Positions 16,484 to 25,366 of a DNA stretch of 64,000 nt are shown piece after piece; the first letter of the stretch is position 1, and every line of letters begins with the position of its first letter. The stretch covers positions 1 to 64,000 of the forward strand of contig CAJUJU010000001.1 of assembly GCA_910586835.1 (NCBI GenBank), given 5' to 3'. Under the pieces are notes generated by a model that was not told where the DNA came from, did not search any database, and worked only from the letters and a program-made list of their open reading frames with translations. This stretch comes from an uncultured Acetatifactor sp. Its GTDB lineage: Bacteria > Bacillota > Clostridia > Lachnospirales > Lachnospiraceae. The translations under genes were made by a program, and so were the position numbers.

Positions 16484-17107
16484 TCAGACCATATTCCAGT
16501 TTGGATCCGGTGTTAACGGATTAAAATACCCTTTTATGCAATTCGGATTAATAATACATAACTGTGTATGCGTTTTCTCCATAATTCCCGAATCCTCATA
16601 TACCGGACTTCCTTCTACAAAAACACCGCGAACACTGTCATAAGCTCTCTCTTTCGTTTCCCTGTTATATTGATGAATTCTTTCAATTACGGCACAGTCC
16701 AGTTCCCTCAACAGCAGATCCTTATTCCCCAGAACATTGCGATTTATTGGCAGTGGTTTTCCAAGTAAAGACAATTCATATTTCAAAATTTCATATCCTG
16801 TTTTTAAAATATGAGAACTGCCATAATCCGTTAAATCCAGACAATGACCCAGACTTATTACCGCTCCAATGACGGCAGGCTGTTTAGGCTCACTGCCAGG
16901 ATGTTTGCGATTATATCTTTCGCAATAGGCAATCGCCCATTCCTCCGCCCGATCCAGACTATTTTCCCAAAAGTATATCCCATTCCCCAGCCAGTCATAA
17001 GAATTATGGCTGGCCAACAGTCGTTCCTGCCGATAAAGAATATTACGCCAAGTATCCAAATCACAACCATGAAACCCTATAATCAGGTTTGGTAAATTGC
17101 TGTACAT
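16484..17107 (-). CDS. Putative ADP-ribosyltransferase-like toxin
   Basis: A 207-residue protein that I cannot place in a named family with certainty. It begins with LIIGFHGCD, then YDWLGNGIYFWEN and a helix with ARxEEWA-like spacing (DRAEEWAIAY), and later VFVEGSPVYEDSGI. A His-Gly near the N terminus, a Gly-x-Gly-x-Tyr-Phe strand and a late glutamate recall the PARP/DarT-like ADP-ribosyltransferase fold (H-Y-E type, DUF3990-like proteins). It starts 3 bp after the stop of an 87-codon gene, the order usual for antitoxin then toxin. Toxin function is inference from this layout; a phage-defence effector is an alternative. Confidence 0.5.
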   Translation of the reverse strand: MYSNLPNLIIGFHGCDLDTWRNILYRQERLLASHNSYDWLGNGIYFWENSLDRAEEWAIAYCERYNRKHPGSEPKQPAVIGAVISLGHCLDLTDYGSSHILKTGYEILKYELSLLGKPLPINRNVLGNKDLLLRELDCAVIERIHQYNRETKERAYDSVRGVFVEGSPVYEDSGIMEKTHTQLCIINPNCIKGYFNPLTPDPNWNMV

Positions 17108-17110
17108 ATG

Positions 17111-17374
17111 TTAATCCTCATACTCCGTATGTAATCTGCTATATCGATACCTGTCCGTAAATTCACCGTCTTCCTGTATTATATTGCTGCTCTCAAGACT
17201 TTTTCTGGACCGTTTTACCGCTTCACCGTTGGTCATCGACTTAAGCTTTTTCAAGTAATCCTTCATACCTTTTACATAAGCAACTCTTTCACACTCCACT
17301 GCTTCTATTGTAGGCATACCATCACCCTCCGTATCTTTTGCAGGTATACTTCCTTTTTTTTCTTCTATCCCCAT
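17111..17374 (-). CDS. Small charged protein, candidate antitoxin
   Basis: An 87-residue, strongly charged, predicted mostly helical protein (KGMKDYLKKLKSMTNGEAVKRSRKSL) with acidic ends. It has no recognised domain and no cysteine-rich or membrane part. GAAGGAG lies nine bases before the ATG and a strong promoter 80 bp upstream. It is translationally coupled to the downstream ART-like protein (TAA-CAT-ATG). I propose an antitoxin or immunity partner by arrangement and size only. Confidence 0.5.
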   Translation of the reverse strand: MGIEEKKGSIPAKDTEGDGMPTIEAVECERVAYVKGMKDYLKKLKSMTNGEAVKRSRKSLESSNIIQEDGEFTDRYRYSRLHTEYED

Positions 17375-17456
17375 ATCCCCGTTCTCCTTCCTGCAAAGAA
17401 AAGTTTATCCACTTTAACAGAAGAAAAACGTAGAAACAAAGCCTGGAATTTACAAT

Positions 17457-17485
17457 ATTATAATATAAATTTCCTTCAACAACAA
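17457..17485 (-). promoter_or_regulatory. Promoter of the toxin-antitoxin-like pair
   Basis: On the minus strand TTGTTG and perfect TATAAT are separated by 17 bp within a very A+T-rich stretch. It is ~80 bp upstream of the 87-codon gene. Confidence 0.65.
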
Positions 17486-17535
17486 CAAATTTATCCAATA
17501 CAGAACATTTCTTTAAAATATTTTACAGCACACAC

Positions 17536-17626
17536 CGCCGCCATCCCTCCCGCCGCACATGCCGGGTTACTCAGGGTTCCATCATAGACCGGCGGCGTTT
17601 TCCTGCATCCCGCCAGCCGGGTGCAG
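17536..17626. other. G+C-rich structured block in a 426-bp spacer
   Basis: The spacer 17375-17800 has no gene. Within otherwise A+T-rich DNA, CGCCGCC (17536-17542) pairs perfectly with GGCGGCG (17591-17597), enclosing a smaller CCCG/CGGG stem, followed by TTTT and a second hairpin CTGCA(T)CCCG/CGGGTGCAG (17603-17626). It lies upstream of the lactate dehydrogenase promoter, so it is not that gene's leader. It could be a small RNA or a terminator; no matching RNA family is recognised. Confidence 0.35.
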
Positions 17627-17737
17627 CGGCTCAGGCATTCCATTACACGTCTGTCCGTACAGTGACAGAGGAACGGGAACCGGATATTTTACGCGAATAC
17701 GCATAAAATAGCAGATGGGAATTACGCTTTCGCAGCC

Positions 17738-17766
17738 TTGACGCGATACGCGGCATGCTATATACT
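17738..17766 (+). promoter_or_regulatory. Promoter of the lactate dehydrogenase gene
   Basis: TTGACG and TATACT are separated by exactly 17 bp, ~35 bp before the ATG at 17801, which is preceded by AGGAGG. Confidence 0.75.
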
Positions 17767-17800
17767 GATTGCGTCATGTACCAAAACAGGAGGTATCCGT

Positions 17801-18790
17801 ATGAAGATATTATTTTATGACACCAAAAGCTATGACAGAGAGTCCTTTCAGAACACCTTAAAAAAATTTCCGGGCATCGAAATCGAGTACACAAAATCGG
17901 ACCTGGATGCCAGGACAGCCGCTCTGGCGGCCGGTTTTGACGCCGTATGCGCCTTCGTCAGCTCTGACCTGGGCACACAGACCGTTGAGATCCTTCACCA
18001 AAATGGAATCCGGCTGATTCTGATGCGCTGCGCGGGTTTTAACAATGTGGATCTGGACACCGTCAAAAAACACGGCATCCGCATCATGCGCGTGCCCGGT
18101 TACTCGCCGGAGGCCGTTGCGGAGCACGCCATGGCGCTGGCCCTGGCCGCAAACCGTCGGCTTCACAAGGCTTATAACAAGGTTCGGGAAAACGACTTCA
18201 GCCTCAGCGGACTCATGGGCTTCAATTTTTACGAAAAGACCGCCGGAATCATCGGCACCGGCAAGATCGGCGCCGCAATGTGCCGCATCTGCCGCGGTTT
18301 CGGCATGAAAGTGCTTGCCTACGATGTCTATGAAAATCCGGATCTAAAGGAGTTTGTAGAGTATGTCACACTGGAAAAGCTTCTTGCCGACAGTGACGTC
18401 ATCTCCCTTCACTGTCCCCTGATGGACTCCACCTACCACATCATCAATATTGACACCATCCGGCGGATGAAGGACGGCGTCGTTCTGGTAAACACCTCCA
18501 GGGGCGCACTGGTCAAAACCGACGATCTCATCGAAGGAATCCGCATGCATAAATTTGCGGGTGTTGGCCTGGATGTCTATGAAGAGGAAACCAACAATGT
18601 CTTTGAGGACCGCTCCGACGAGATCCTGGAGCATTCCACCACCGCAAGACTCCTCTCCTTCCCCAATGTTATGATTACCTCCCATCAGGGCTTCTTCACC
18701 CGGGAAGCGCTCAGCGCCATCGCAGAGACCACTCTGCAGAACGCTCTGGACTATCAGAACGGGAAGGAAAGCACAAACGATGTCATTTAA
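17801..18790 (+). CDS. D-lactate dehydrogenase-type 2-hydroxyacid dehydrogenase
   Basis: A 329-residue NAD-dependent dehydrogenase that reduces pyruvate to D-lactate, or a close 2-ketoacid, in the cytosol. The Rossmann loop is GTGKIG, and the catalytic triad is visible as Arg in NTSRGALV, Glu in DVYEEE and His in TSHQGF, in the order typical of D-LDH/LdhA. AGGAGG sits seven bases before the ATG at 17801; the upstream TTG reading is discarded. In a fermenter it regenerates NAD+. Hydroxyisocaproate dehydrogenase is an alternative. The stop overlaps the converging MATE gene through TTAA. Confidence 0.9.
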   Translation: MKILFYDTKSYDRESFQNTLKKFPGIEIEYTKSDLDARTAALAAGFDAVCAFVSSDLGTQTVEILHQNGIRLILMRCAGFNNVDLDTVKKHGIRIMRVPGYSPEAVAEHAMALALAANRRLHKAYNKVRENDFSLSGLMGFNFYEKTAGIIGTGKIGAAMCRICRGFGMKVLAYDVYENPDLKEFVEYVTLEKLLADSDVISLHCPLMDSTYHIINIDTIRRMKDGVVLVNTSRGALVKTDDLIEGIRMHKFAGVGLDVYEEETNNVFEDRSDEILEHSTTARLLSFPNVMITSHQGFFTREALSAIAETTLQNALDYQNGKESTNDVI

Positions 18791-20190
18791 TCGGCCGCCA
18801 CAATATTGTTGACCCAGACGCCCTTCTTTACCAGCACAAAGCCAATGGCACACTTGATCAGATCCAACAGCTGGCAGCTTAAATAAAGTGGGATGATGGG
18901 CAGCCCCGTATATCTGCTGAGCACGAAGGCCACCGGCGTAGTCACGGCCCAGAGAAAGACACTGTCAAACAGAAAAGTGACAATGGTCTTTCCGCCGGTG
19001 CGCAGCGTGAAATAAGTGGAGTGCATAAAGGCCCAGATGGGCATACAGCAGGCCGCAACCTGAAGCAGTCTCATGGCAAGCGTCCTCACTGTGTCCGTGG
19101 TATTGTAAAGCCTGGGGAAAAAGGGCGATGCCAGAAACATAATCCCGCCCAGCACCAGACAGGAAAATACGGAAAAGGCGATCAGCTTTGTGTCCGTATC
19201 CCTGGCCTCCTCCATCTTGCCCGCGCCCAGCAGCTGCCCAACAATAATGGAGATGGCGCTGCCCATGGCCATAAACACAATATTGAACAGATTGGAGATG
19301 GTGGAGGAAATATTCAGCGCCGCCACCGCCTCAAGCCCTCTCATGGAGTAACACTGGTTGAGGGCTGCCGTTCCCGCCGCCCACAAAATCTCATTTACCA
19401 TCAGCGGCATTCCCTTGGCAATAATGTTGCCCGCCAGCTGACCGGGAATTTTCCACTCCCGGTAGACTCCCACAATAAAGGGCATCCTGTCCGCATGGGT
19501 GTGCGTCCACAGGATAATGATCGCCGCCTGTACATATCTGGATACCACGGTAGCTGCCGCCGCGCCCACAACCCCCAGCTTCGGAAAACCTAATTTACCG
19601 AAGATCAGCAGATAGTTCAGCACCAGATTCACACAGACCGCTACGACTCCGGCTATCATGGGCAGTTTCGTCTCACCGCACTCTCTCAGGGTACTGGCAT
19701 AGATCTCCTCCACGGTAAAGGGCAAGAGTCCGATCAGCATCACCAGAAGATACTGTCTGCCGAAACCAAGAGTCGCCTCCAGCGCCGCCTCATTGCCTTC
19801 CCCGTGAAGATACAGCAGAATAAGCCTTTCCCCGCCGCACAGAAAAATCAGCACGCCCAGCAAAACAATGGCTGCACAAATGTACAGCTTAAAGCGAAAG
19901 GTCTGCCGCACTCCCTTATGATTTCCACAGCCGAAAAACTGCGCCCCGAAAATTCCCGCTCCGGAGATGGCTCCGAAAATGGCCAGGTTAAACACCAGCA
20001 GAAGCTGGTTTACAATGGCGATTCCGGACATCTGCTCCGTTCCCACTCGCCCCACCATAATGTTATCCAAAAGGCTGACAAAGTTCGTGATACCGTTCTG
20101 AATAATGATGGGCACAGCCACCCCCAGCACCATGGCATAAAATGCCTTATCTCCAAACAGTTTTTTTCTGATACTCATATCTTTACCCAT
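18787..20190 (-). CDS. MATE-family efflux transporter
   Basis: A 467-residue polytopic membrane protein of the MATE/DinF type, with twelve predicted helices and the early signature PIIIQNGITNFVSLLDNIMVGRVG in two adjoining segments. It is not a close copy of the other MATE protein in this window. No clear ribosome site precedes 20190; an internal ATG at 20178 is an alternative start. A GCGCAC-TGCG-GTGCGC hairpin lies just upstream of the start (20193-20208). It lies 73 bp after the radical-SAM gene, separated from it by a terminator-like hairpin. Substrate is unknown. Confidence 0.9.
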   Translation of the reverse strand: MGKDMSIRKKLFGDKAFYAMVLGVAVPIIIQNGITNFVSLLDNIMVGRVGTEQMSGIAIVNQLLLVFNLAIFGAISGAGIFGAQFFGCGNHKGVRQTFRFKLYICAAIVLLGVLIFLCGGERLILLYLHGEGNEAALEATLGFGRQYLLVMLIGLLPFTVEEIYASTLRECGETKLPMIAGVVAVCVNLVLNYLLIFGKLGFPKLGVVGAAAATVVSRYVQAAIIILWTHTHADRMPFIVGVYREWKIPGQLAGNIIAKGMPLMVNEILWAAGTAALNQCYSMRGLEAVAALNISSTISNLFNIVFMAMGSAISIIVGQLLGAGKMEEARDTDTKLIAFSVFSCLVLGGIMFLASPFFPRLYNTTDTVRTLAMRLLQVAACCMPIWAFMHSTYFTLRTGGKTIVTFLFDSVFLWAVTTPVAFVLSRYTGLPIIPLYLSCQLLDLIKCAIGFVLVKKGVWVNNIVAAD

Positions 20191-20221
20191 CCGCGCACTG
20201 CGGTGCGCATATCAATCAATC

Positions 20222-20245
20222 GCTGAATATGCCTTTTTATTCAGC
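20222..20245 (-). terminator. Hairpin between radical-SAM gene and MATE gene
   Basis: GCTGAATA/TATTCAGC form an 8-bp stem in the 73-bp spacer. It lacks a long T-run after the stem on the minus strand, so termination may be partial. Confidence 0.45.
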
Positions 20246-20263
20246 CCATTTACACAATGACTT

Positions 20264-20959
20264 TTATTCTACACCACGAAGTTCCACCTTGTCTATGTAT
20301 TTTCTTGCCATTTCTGCTATTTTTTCCATCTCATCCGGCAAAAAGGCGCAAAAGCCCTTTTGAAGCACCTCCCCGCTGTGGCGAAAGCTCTGCAGATAGT
20401 ACACCCGGCTCCCCTCCAGCAGCTGCCCCACAGCATCAAACTCTTCCACCGTGTGAATTCCTTTCACCACTGTGGTACGGAATTCATAAGAAACCCTCCC
20501 GCTCTTCAGAATCCCGATGCTCTCCCGGATACGGGACAAATCCAAATCCGGGCATCCGGCCGCACGGGCATAGTTTGGCAGAGATGCCTTCACATCCATA
20601 GCCACATAATCCGCCAGTCCTTCCTCCATAATTTCTCCTGTAATCCTGGGATTGTAGCCATTGGTATCCAGCTTGACCCGATACCCCTCCGCCTTCACCT
20701 TCCGCAGGAACTCCTTCAGATCCGGCTGCAGGGTGGGCTCGCCTCCCGTAATGCATACTCCCTCCAGGATCCCCTTCCGCTTTTTCAAATAAGCCAGAAC
20801 CACTTCCTCTTCTATCGGCCGAATCTGATCCGGGCAGAGCACCAGGCCGCCGTTATGGCAAAAAGGACAGCGAAAATTGCAGCCACCCGTAAATATGGTG
20901 GCTGCAACGTGTCCCGGATAATCCAACAGAGTTGTCTTCTGAAATCCGTATATTTTCAT
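20264..20959 (-). CDS. Radical-SAM glycyl-radical-enzyme activase (NrdG2 type)
   Basis: A 231-residue radical-SAM protein with the cluster motif CNFRCPFC near residue 31, ITGGEPTLQ and a short C-terminal region. This matches the group annotated as anaerobic ribonucleoside-triphosphate reductase activating protein (TIGR02495 type), which makes a glycyl radical on its partner enzyme using SAM. GGGAG six bases before the ATG at 20959 decides the start. No nrdD or other glycyl-radical enzyme is in the window, so the partner must be elsewhere. It lies downstream of malQ beyond a structured spacer. Confidence 0.8.
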   Translation of the reverse strand: MKIYGFQKTTLLDYPGHVAATIFTGGCNFRCPFCHNGGLVLCPDQIRPIEEEVVLAYLKKRKGILEGVCITGGEPTLQPDLKEFLRKVKAEGYRVKLDTNGYNPRITGEIMEEGLADYVAMDVKASLPNYARAAGCPDLDLSRIRESIGILKSGRVSYEFRTTVVKGIHTVEEFDAVGQLLEGSRVYYLQSFRHSGEVLQKGFCAFLPDEMEKIAEMARKYIDKVELRGVE

Positions 20960-21001
20960 GCTAACTCCCAATCATCTGCAGCAGGCGTCAAATCAAGCTC
21001 T

Positions 21002-21110
21002 GAAATGCCGTACTTCAGGCATTTCTCGGTGTGAGACTTAGAACTTCTTCGCGAAGCAGCCTTTGCCGCGAGCGAAAATTGCCTTTGGCAAATAGAAGTT
21101 CTTCTCACAC
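21002..21110. repeat. Structured spacer between malQ and the radical-SAM gene
   Basis: GAAATGCC/GGCATTTC (21002-21025) forms an 8-bp stem. GTGTGAGA and GAACTTCT on the left pair with AGAAGTTC and TCTCACAC on the right (21029-21110), making a long interrupted stem whose loop holds a further AATTGCC-TTT-GGCAA hairpin. It overlaps the end of malQ and could terminate or stabilise the starch transcript. Confidence 0.6.
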
Positions 21111-22592
21111 TATCCTGCCGTAAAGCTTTGTCATATCCCTGATCTCCTGGGCCAGCTCCCTGGTAAAGGCATCCTTCTTCATCCGCCATTCCCAGTTTCC
21201 GCCCAGGGTAGAAGGCGTGTTGATCCGGGCCTCAGAGCCCAGCCCCAGATAATCCTGCATGGGAATTACCGCCAGATCCGCCACGCTGGAAAGCGCCGCG
21301 CGTATGAACTCCCACTTCACTGCCCTGCTGTTTCGTCTGCCCAAATTCAGATAGCGCCTGCAGAATGCCTTATCCTTTTTCGCCAGCTTGTCGTACCAGC
21401 CAAGGGTGGTGTCATTGTCATGGGTTCCCGTATAAACAACACAGTTGTGGTCGTAATTATGAGGAAGATAGTCGTTTTCCTCCCTGGAGTCAAAGGCAAA
21501 CTGCAGCACCTTCATGCCCGGATAACCCGTTTTCTTTACCAGCTTTATCACGGAGGGCGTCAAAAAGCCAAGATCCTCCGCAATGACGTCCTTCTTCCCC
21601 AGTTTTTTCTTCATGGTCTCAAAGAATTCATAACCGGGCCCCGGCAGCCACTCTCCGATCTCCGCCGTCTTCCTTCCCGCCGGGATGGAATAGTACTCGT
21701 CAAAGGCCCTGAAATGGTCAATGCGGACAACGTCATACATCCTGTAGCAGGCTTCCAGCCGCTTCATCCACCATTCATAACCGGTCTTTCTGTGATATTC
21801 CCAATCATACAGGGGATTACCCCAGAGCTGGCCCGTAGCCGAAAATGCGTCCGGAGGGCAGCCTGCCACCGCTACGGGATTGCACTCCCTGTCAAACTGG
21901 AAAAGTCTGGGGTTTGCCCATGCGTCGGAACTGTCAAAGGCCACATAGATGGGAATGTCCCCTATGATTTTCACGCCCTGTCTGTTGGCATGGTTCTTCA
22001 GATCCTTCCACTGAAGATGGAACATATATTGCTGGAACTGGTAAAACTCCACCTCATCCGCAAATTTTTCCCGGTACGCTTTCAGCGCTTCCGGTCTGCG
22101 GGTTTTGATATCCTCATCCCACTCCACCCAGCACACATTGCCAAAGGATACCTTTACCGCCATATACAGGGCATAGTCCTCCAGCCAGTGGGCATTTTCC
22201 TTCACAAACCGCTGAAAATCCGGCTCCTTTGAAATGCCGCTGTTCTTCCACGCCTCCCGGAGCAGCAGAAACCGGCTCTGATATAGCCTGGCGTAATCAA
22301 CGTACTCTTCGTTATCACCAAAGTCATAGCCGTCGCATTGCTCTTTTGTCACGAATCCCCTTTTCACCAGATCCTCCGGATCAATGAAATAAGGGTTCCC
22401 CGCAAAGGTGGAGAAGGACTGATAGGGCGAGTCGCCGTAGCTGGTCGGTCCCAGCGGCAGAATCTGCCAGAAGGACTGCCCGGCAGCCTTTAATTGATCC
22501 ACAAATTCATACGCTTCCCTGGAGAAGCAGCCGATCCCGTATCGGGACGGCAGACCGGAAACCGGCAGCAAAACACCGCTCGCTCTCATCAT
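21105..22592 (-). CDS. malQ: 4-alpha-glucanotransferase (amylomaltase)
   Basis: A 495-residue GH77 enzyme that transfers glucan segments between maltodextrins and releases glucose in the cytosol. Typical blocks are the start RASGVLLPVSGLPSRYGIG, WQILPLGPTSYGDSPYQS, VRIDHFRAF with the nucleophile Asp, and DLGFLTPSV with the acid/base region. Length is usual for the family. The start overlaps the pullulanase stop (ATGA) and AAGGAGG precedes it. It works with the neighbouring pullulanase and phosphorylase to dismantle starch or glycogen. Confidence 0.95.
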   Translation of the reverse strand: MMRASGVLLPVSGLPSRYGIGCFSREAYEFVDQLKAAGQSFWQILPLGPTSYGDSPYQSFSTFAGNPYFIDPEDLVKRGFVTKEQCDGYDFGDNEEYVDYARLYQSRFLLLREAWKNSGISKEPDFQRFVKENAHWLEDYALYMAVKVSFGNVCWVEWDEDIKTRRPEALKAYREKFADEVEFYQFQQYMFHLQWKDLKNHANRQGVKIIGDIPIYVAFDSSDAWANPRLFQFDRECNPVAVAGCPPDAFSATGQLWGNPLYDWEYHRKTGYEWWMKRLEACYRMYDVVRIDHFRAFDEYYSIPAGRKTAEIGEWLPGPGYEFFETMKKKLGKKDVIAEDLGFLTPSVIKLVKKTGYPGMKVLQFAFDSREENDYLPHNYDHNCVVYTGTHDNDTTLGWYDKLAKKDKAFCRRYLNLGRRNSRAVKWEFIRAALSSVADLAVIPMQDYLGLGSEARINTPSTLGGNWEWRMKKDAFTRELAQEIRDMTKLYGRIV

Positions 22593-25354
22593 GATACCTC
22601 CTTGTCTCCTCTTCGCTTTTTGCGTGCAACCGCCCCAAACAGGATTCCTACCACGGCAGCTGCCGTCACGGCGCAGACCACAACCACCGTAACATTGCTC
22701 CCTCCCGCTTCTTCACTCGTTTCGGAAGCCTGTTCCGAATCGGAAGGCTCTCCCTGGAGAGTGCTTTCCTGGGAAGCGCTCTCTCCGGGCTTTCCTCCTT
22801 CCCGGATCAGTACCATTGCGGAAATCGGCTCCACCGCAACCGTGCCCGTTACGGTCTCCAGGCATTCCGTACCTGCCTTGTTCGCGTTCACATACACGCC
22901 CCAGGTTCCCTCGGGCAGCGTGAGGTTTGTCTCCTCCTCATTGGGGTTGAAGACGATAAACATCTCCTCCGCCGTCTCGCCCTCCACACCGCCTGTCAGA
23001 TGCATGGCCAGCACATTTAAATCCGTTCCGCTTATCTTTTCCACATGCTCCTTTACCGTGCCCATATCATTCAGACGCAGCACGCTGTGGGCTTTGCGGA
23101 ACGCGATCAGCCCCTTATAGTATTCCGCCACGTTCTGATATTCTTCCTCCTCCAGCGTGCTCCACTTAATGCTGTTGAGAGCGTCTCCCGACTGATAGCT
23201 GTTGTTCTCGAAGCTGCCGTCCTCCTTCACCTTGGTTCGCAGCATCTCCTCCCCCGCCTGCAGAAAAGGCACGCCCTGAGAGGTCATATACACGGCGGCC
23301 GCCAGATTATTCATGCGGATCAGTTCTTCCCTGGAAGCGTCCTTCCGGGACAGCTGCAGCCGGTCAAACAGAGTCAGATTATCATGGCAGGAAGCATAAT
23401 TTATGGTCTGAGTCGGATCGGTACACCAGGTGGAATTGCCCATAAACGCCCGGGCAATGTCATAGGTAAGCCCCATGGCTCCGGAGACATAGCCCTTCTC
23501 CGTCTCGTTGAACACATTTCCCTTCAGGCCGTCCCGGATGCTGTCATTAAAGTAGGCGAATCCAGGTGTCTTGGCGGAATTCAGCTGTGTAGCCAGCGTC
23601 ACTCCGTCCTTGGTCACATTGGTGGCCATGCTCCAGCCCTCTCCGTAAAAGATCACATCCGGATGAGTCTTATGTACCTCCTCCACGATTGCATTTACGG
23701 TGTCCACATCCAGAAGCCCCACCAGGTCAAACCGGAAGCCGTCAATGTGATATTCCTCCGCCCAGTAAGACACGGAATCCACAATATATTTCCTGACCAT
23801 ACTCCGCTCGCTGGCCGTGTCATTCCCGCAGCCGGAACCGTTAGAGTAGCTCCCGTCGTCCCCCATGCGGGAGAAATAGCCCGGCACCAGCTGATTGAAA
23901 CAGAAATCCCCGGCACTCTGCACATGGTTGTACACCACATCCATCACCACACTGATCCCCTCTGTATGCAGCGCCTGGATCATCTGCTTCATCTCGTTCA
24001 CACGCACGGCCCCGTCATAGGGATCCGTGGAATAGGAGCCCTCCGGCACATTGTAGTTCACCGGGTCATAGCCCCAGTTATAGCCGCCGGTTCTCTCATC
24101 TACGGAACCGAAATCATACATGGGCAGAATGTGCAGATGGGTGATCCCCAGCTCCTTCAGGTAATCCACTCCCGTCACCGCGCCGCCGGGGGTTTTTGTC
24201 CCCTTCTCCGTAAACTGGAGAAACTTTCCCACATGCTCGATCCCCGCGCTTTCATCAGCGGAAAAATCCCGCATGTGCAGCTCATAGATCACGGCATCCG
24301 TTATGCTTTCTCCCGCGTGAGGATTGCGGTCGTTTTCCCATCCCTCAGGATCCGTCCCGTCCAGGTCAATCACCATGGCCCTGCTGCCGTTCACACCGGT
24401 GGTTCGGGCGTAAGGATCGCAGGCCTCGCTCTCCACGCCGTTGTGCGTCACCTGATAACTGTAATAAACGCCGTTTTGGTCGCCTTCCTTCTCCGCCACC
24501 CAGGTGCCGTTTTCGTCCGCCGTCATGGGAAGTATCTCCGGCTGCTCTTCCTCTTCCGGATCTCCCCACTGGTACAGCTTCACGGATACCGCCTCCGCCG
24601 TGGGAGCCCACACTCTGAAGACAGTCTTCTCCGGGGTCCACACAGCCCCCAGATCATCTCCGGTATAGGTGTAAGCCTCCTCAAATTCCGCTTCCGAATA
24701 CATCACGGGCATACTGACGGCGTACTCCGTCCCCTCGTAAGAGACGGTATAGGCGCCGAAAGGATTCAATTCCTTCTCTGGAACCGCGATATAAAGATAA
24801 TCCGCCTCCTCCTGGAGACTGGTGATCCCGATCTCACCCGTCTGGTCAGACAGAAGAAACGCACTGGACGGATCCTCCGGAGTTCCCGTCATTTGAAGTC
24901 TTATGACACCATCGTCATAAACTGCGCCTCTCAGCTTGACTCCCACTTCCACTCCGTCGCCGTATTCCTTCGTGTATCCCTCCACCTGAGATTCCACATA
25001 AATATGCACCGTTCCGGACGTCACCTCAGTGATGTCAATGAACTGGTCCAGATCCACATCCTTGCTCCAGGACTCCGTGCGGATAATAAATCCCACGCTG
25101 GTGGTTCCCGGCGACACTTCCATGGTTGCCACCTGTTCTCCGTCGGTCTCCTCAAAGAAATAGTCCGCTCCCTCGCCGCCGACCTCCCAAAACCATACCC
25201 GCCAGGGCTCGTAGTCCCCGTCCGGCCGGTTATAATGCAGCTTGATGGTCACTCCCTCATCCGCCCACACGGTGAACGCGGTGCCCGGCATTCCGAACAG
25301 ACATGCAAACATTGTCACCGCAGCGAGAATCAGGCCCGATATTTTCTTCCACAT
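22589..25354 (-). CDS. pulA: Membrane-anchored type I pullulanase
   Basis: A 921-residue extracellular debranching enzyme that cuts alpha-1,6 bonds in pullulan and starch. It has an N-terminal signal sequence ending near AFTVWA, a CBM41/PUD starch-binding domain (about 33-125), a CBM48-like region, and a GH13_14 catalytic domain with the pullulanase hallmark YNWGYDP (from 425), GFRFDLVG with nucleophile Asp543, a GEGW acid/base motif and the ASCHDN motif. The C terminus has a Ser/Glu-rich linker, a hydrophobic helix (VTVVVVCAVTAAAVVGILFG) and a basic tail, so it is tethered to the membrane. It lies 12 bp after glgP and overlaps malQ. Confidence 0.94.
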   Translation of the reverse strand: MWKKISGLILAAVTMFACLFGMPGTAFTVWADEGVTIKLHYNRPDGDYEPWRVWFWEVGGEGADYFFEETDGEQVATMEVSPGTTSVGFIIRTESWSKDVDLDQFIDITEVTSGTVHIYVESQVEGYTKEYGDGVEVGVKLRGAVYDDGVIRLQMTGTPEDPSSAFLLSDQTGEIGITSLQEEADYLYIAVPEKELNPFGAYTVSYEGTEYAVSMPVMYSEAEFEEAYTYTGDDLGAVWTPEKTVFRVWAPTAEAVSVKLYQWGDPEEEEQPEILPMTADENGTWVAEKEGDQNGVYYSYQVTHNGVESEACDPYARTTGVNGSRAMVIDLDGTDPEGWENDRNPHAGESITDAVIYELHMRDFSADESAGIEHVGKFLQFTEKGTKTPGGAVTGVDYLKELGITHLHILPMYDFGSVDERTGGYNWGYDPVNYNVPEGSYSTDPYDGAVRVNEMKQMIQALHTEGISVVMDVVYNHVQSAGDFCFNQLVPGYFSRMGDDGSYSNGSGCGNDTASERSMVRKYIVDSVSYWAEEYHIDGFRFDLVGLLDVDTVNAIVEEVHKTHPDVIFYGEGWSMATNVTKDGVTLATQLNSAKTPGFAYFNDSIRDGLKGNVFNETEKGYVSGAMGLTYDIARAFMGNSTWCTDPTQTINYASCHDNLTLFDRLQLSRKDASREELIRMNNLAAAVYMTSQGVPFLQAGEEMLRTKVKEDGSFENNSYQSGDALNSIKWSTLEEEEYQNVAEYYKGLIAFRKAHSVLRLNDMGTVKEHVEKISGTDLNVLAMHLTGGVEGETAEEMFIVFNPNEEETNLTLPEGTWGVYVNANKAGTECLETVTGTVAVEPISAMVLIREGGKPGESASQESTLQGEPSDSEQASETSEEAGGSNVTVVVVCAVTAAAVVGILFGAVARKKRRGDKEVS

Positions 25355-25366
25355 AGCTTATGCTCC

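Noticed and set aside
20222..20245. A riboswitch ahead of the second MATE gene
   Set aside because: Only a simple 8-bp hairpin and a 6-bp stem are visible in 73 bp; this is too short for a known exporter riboswitch.
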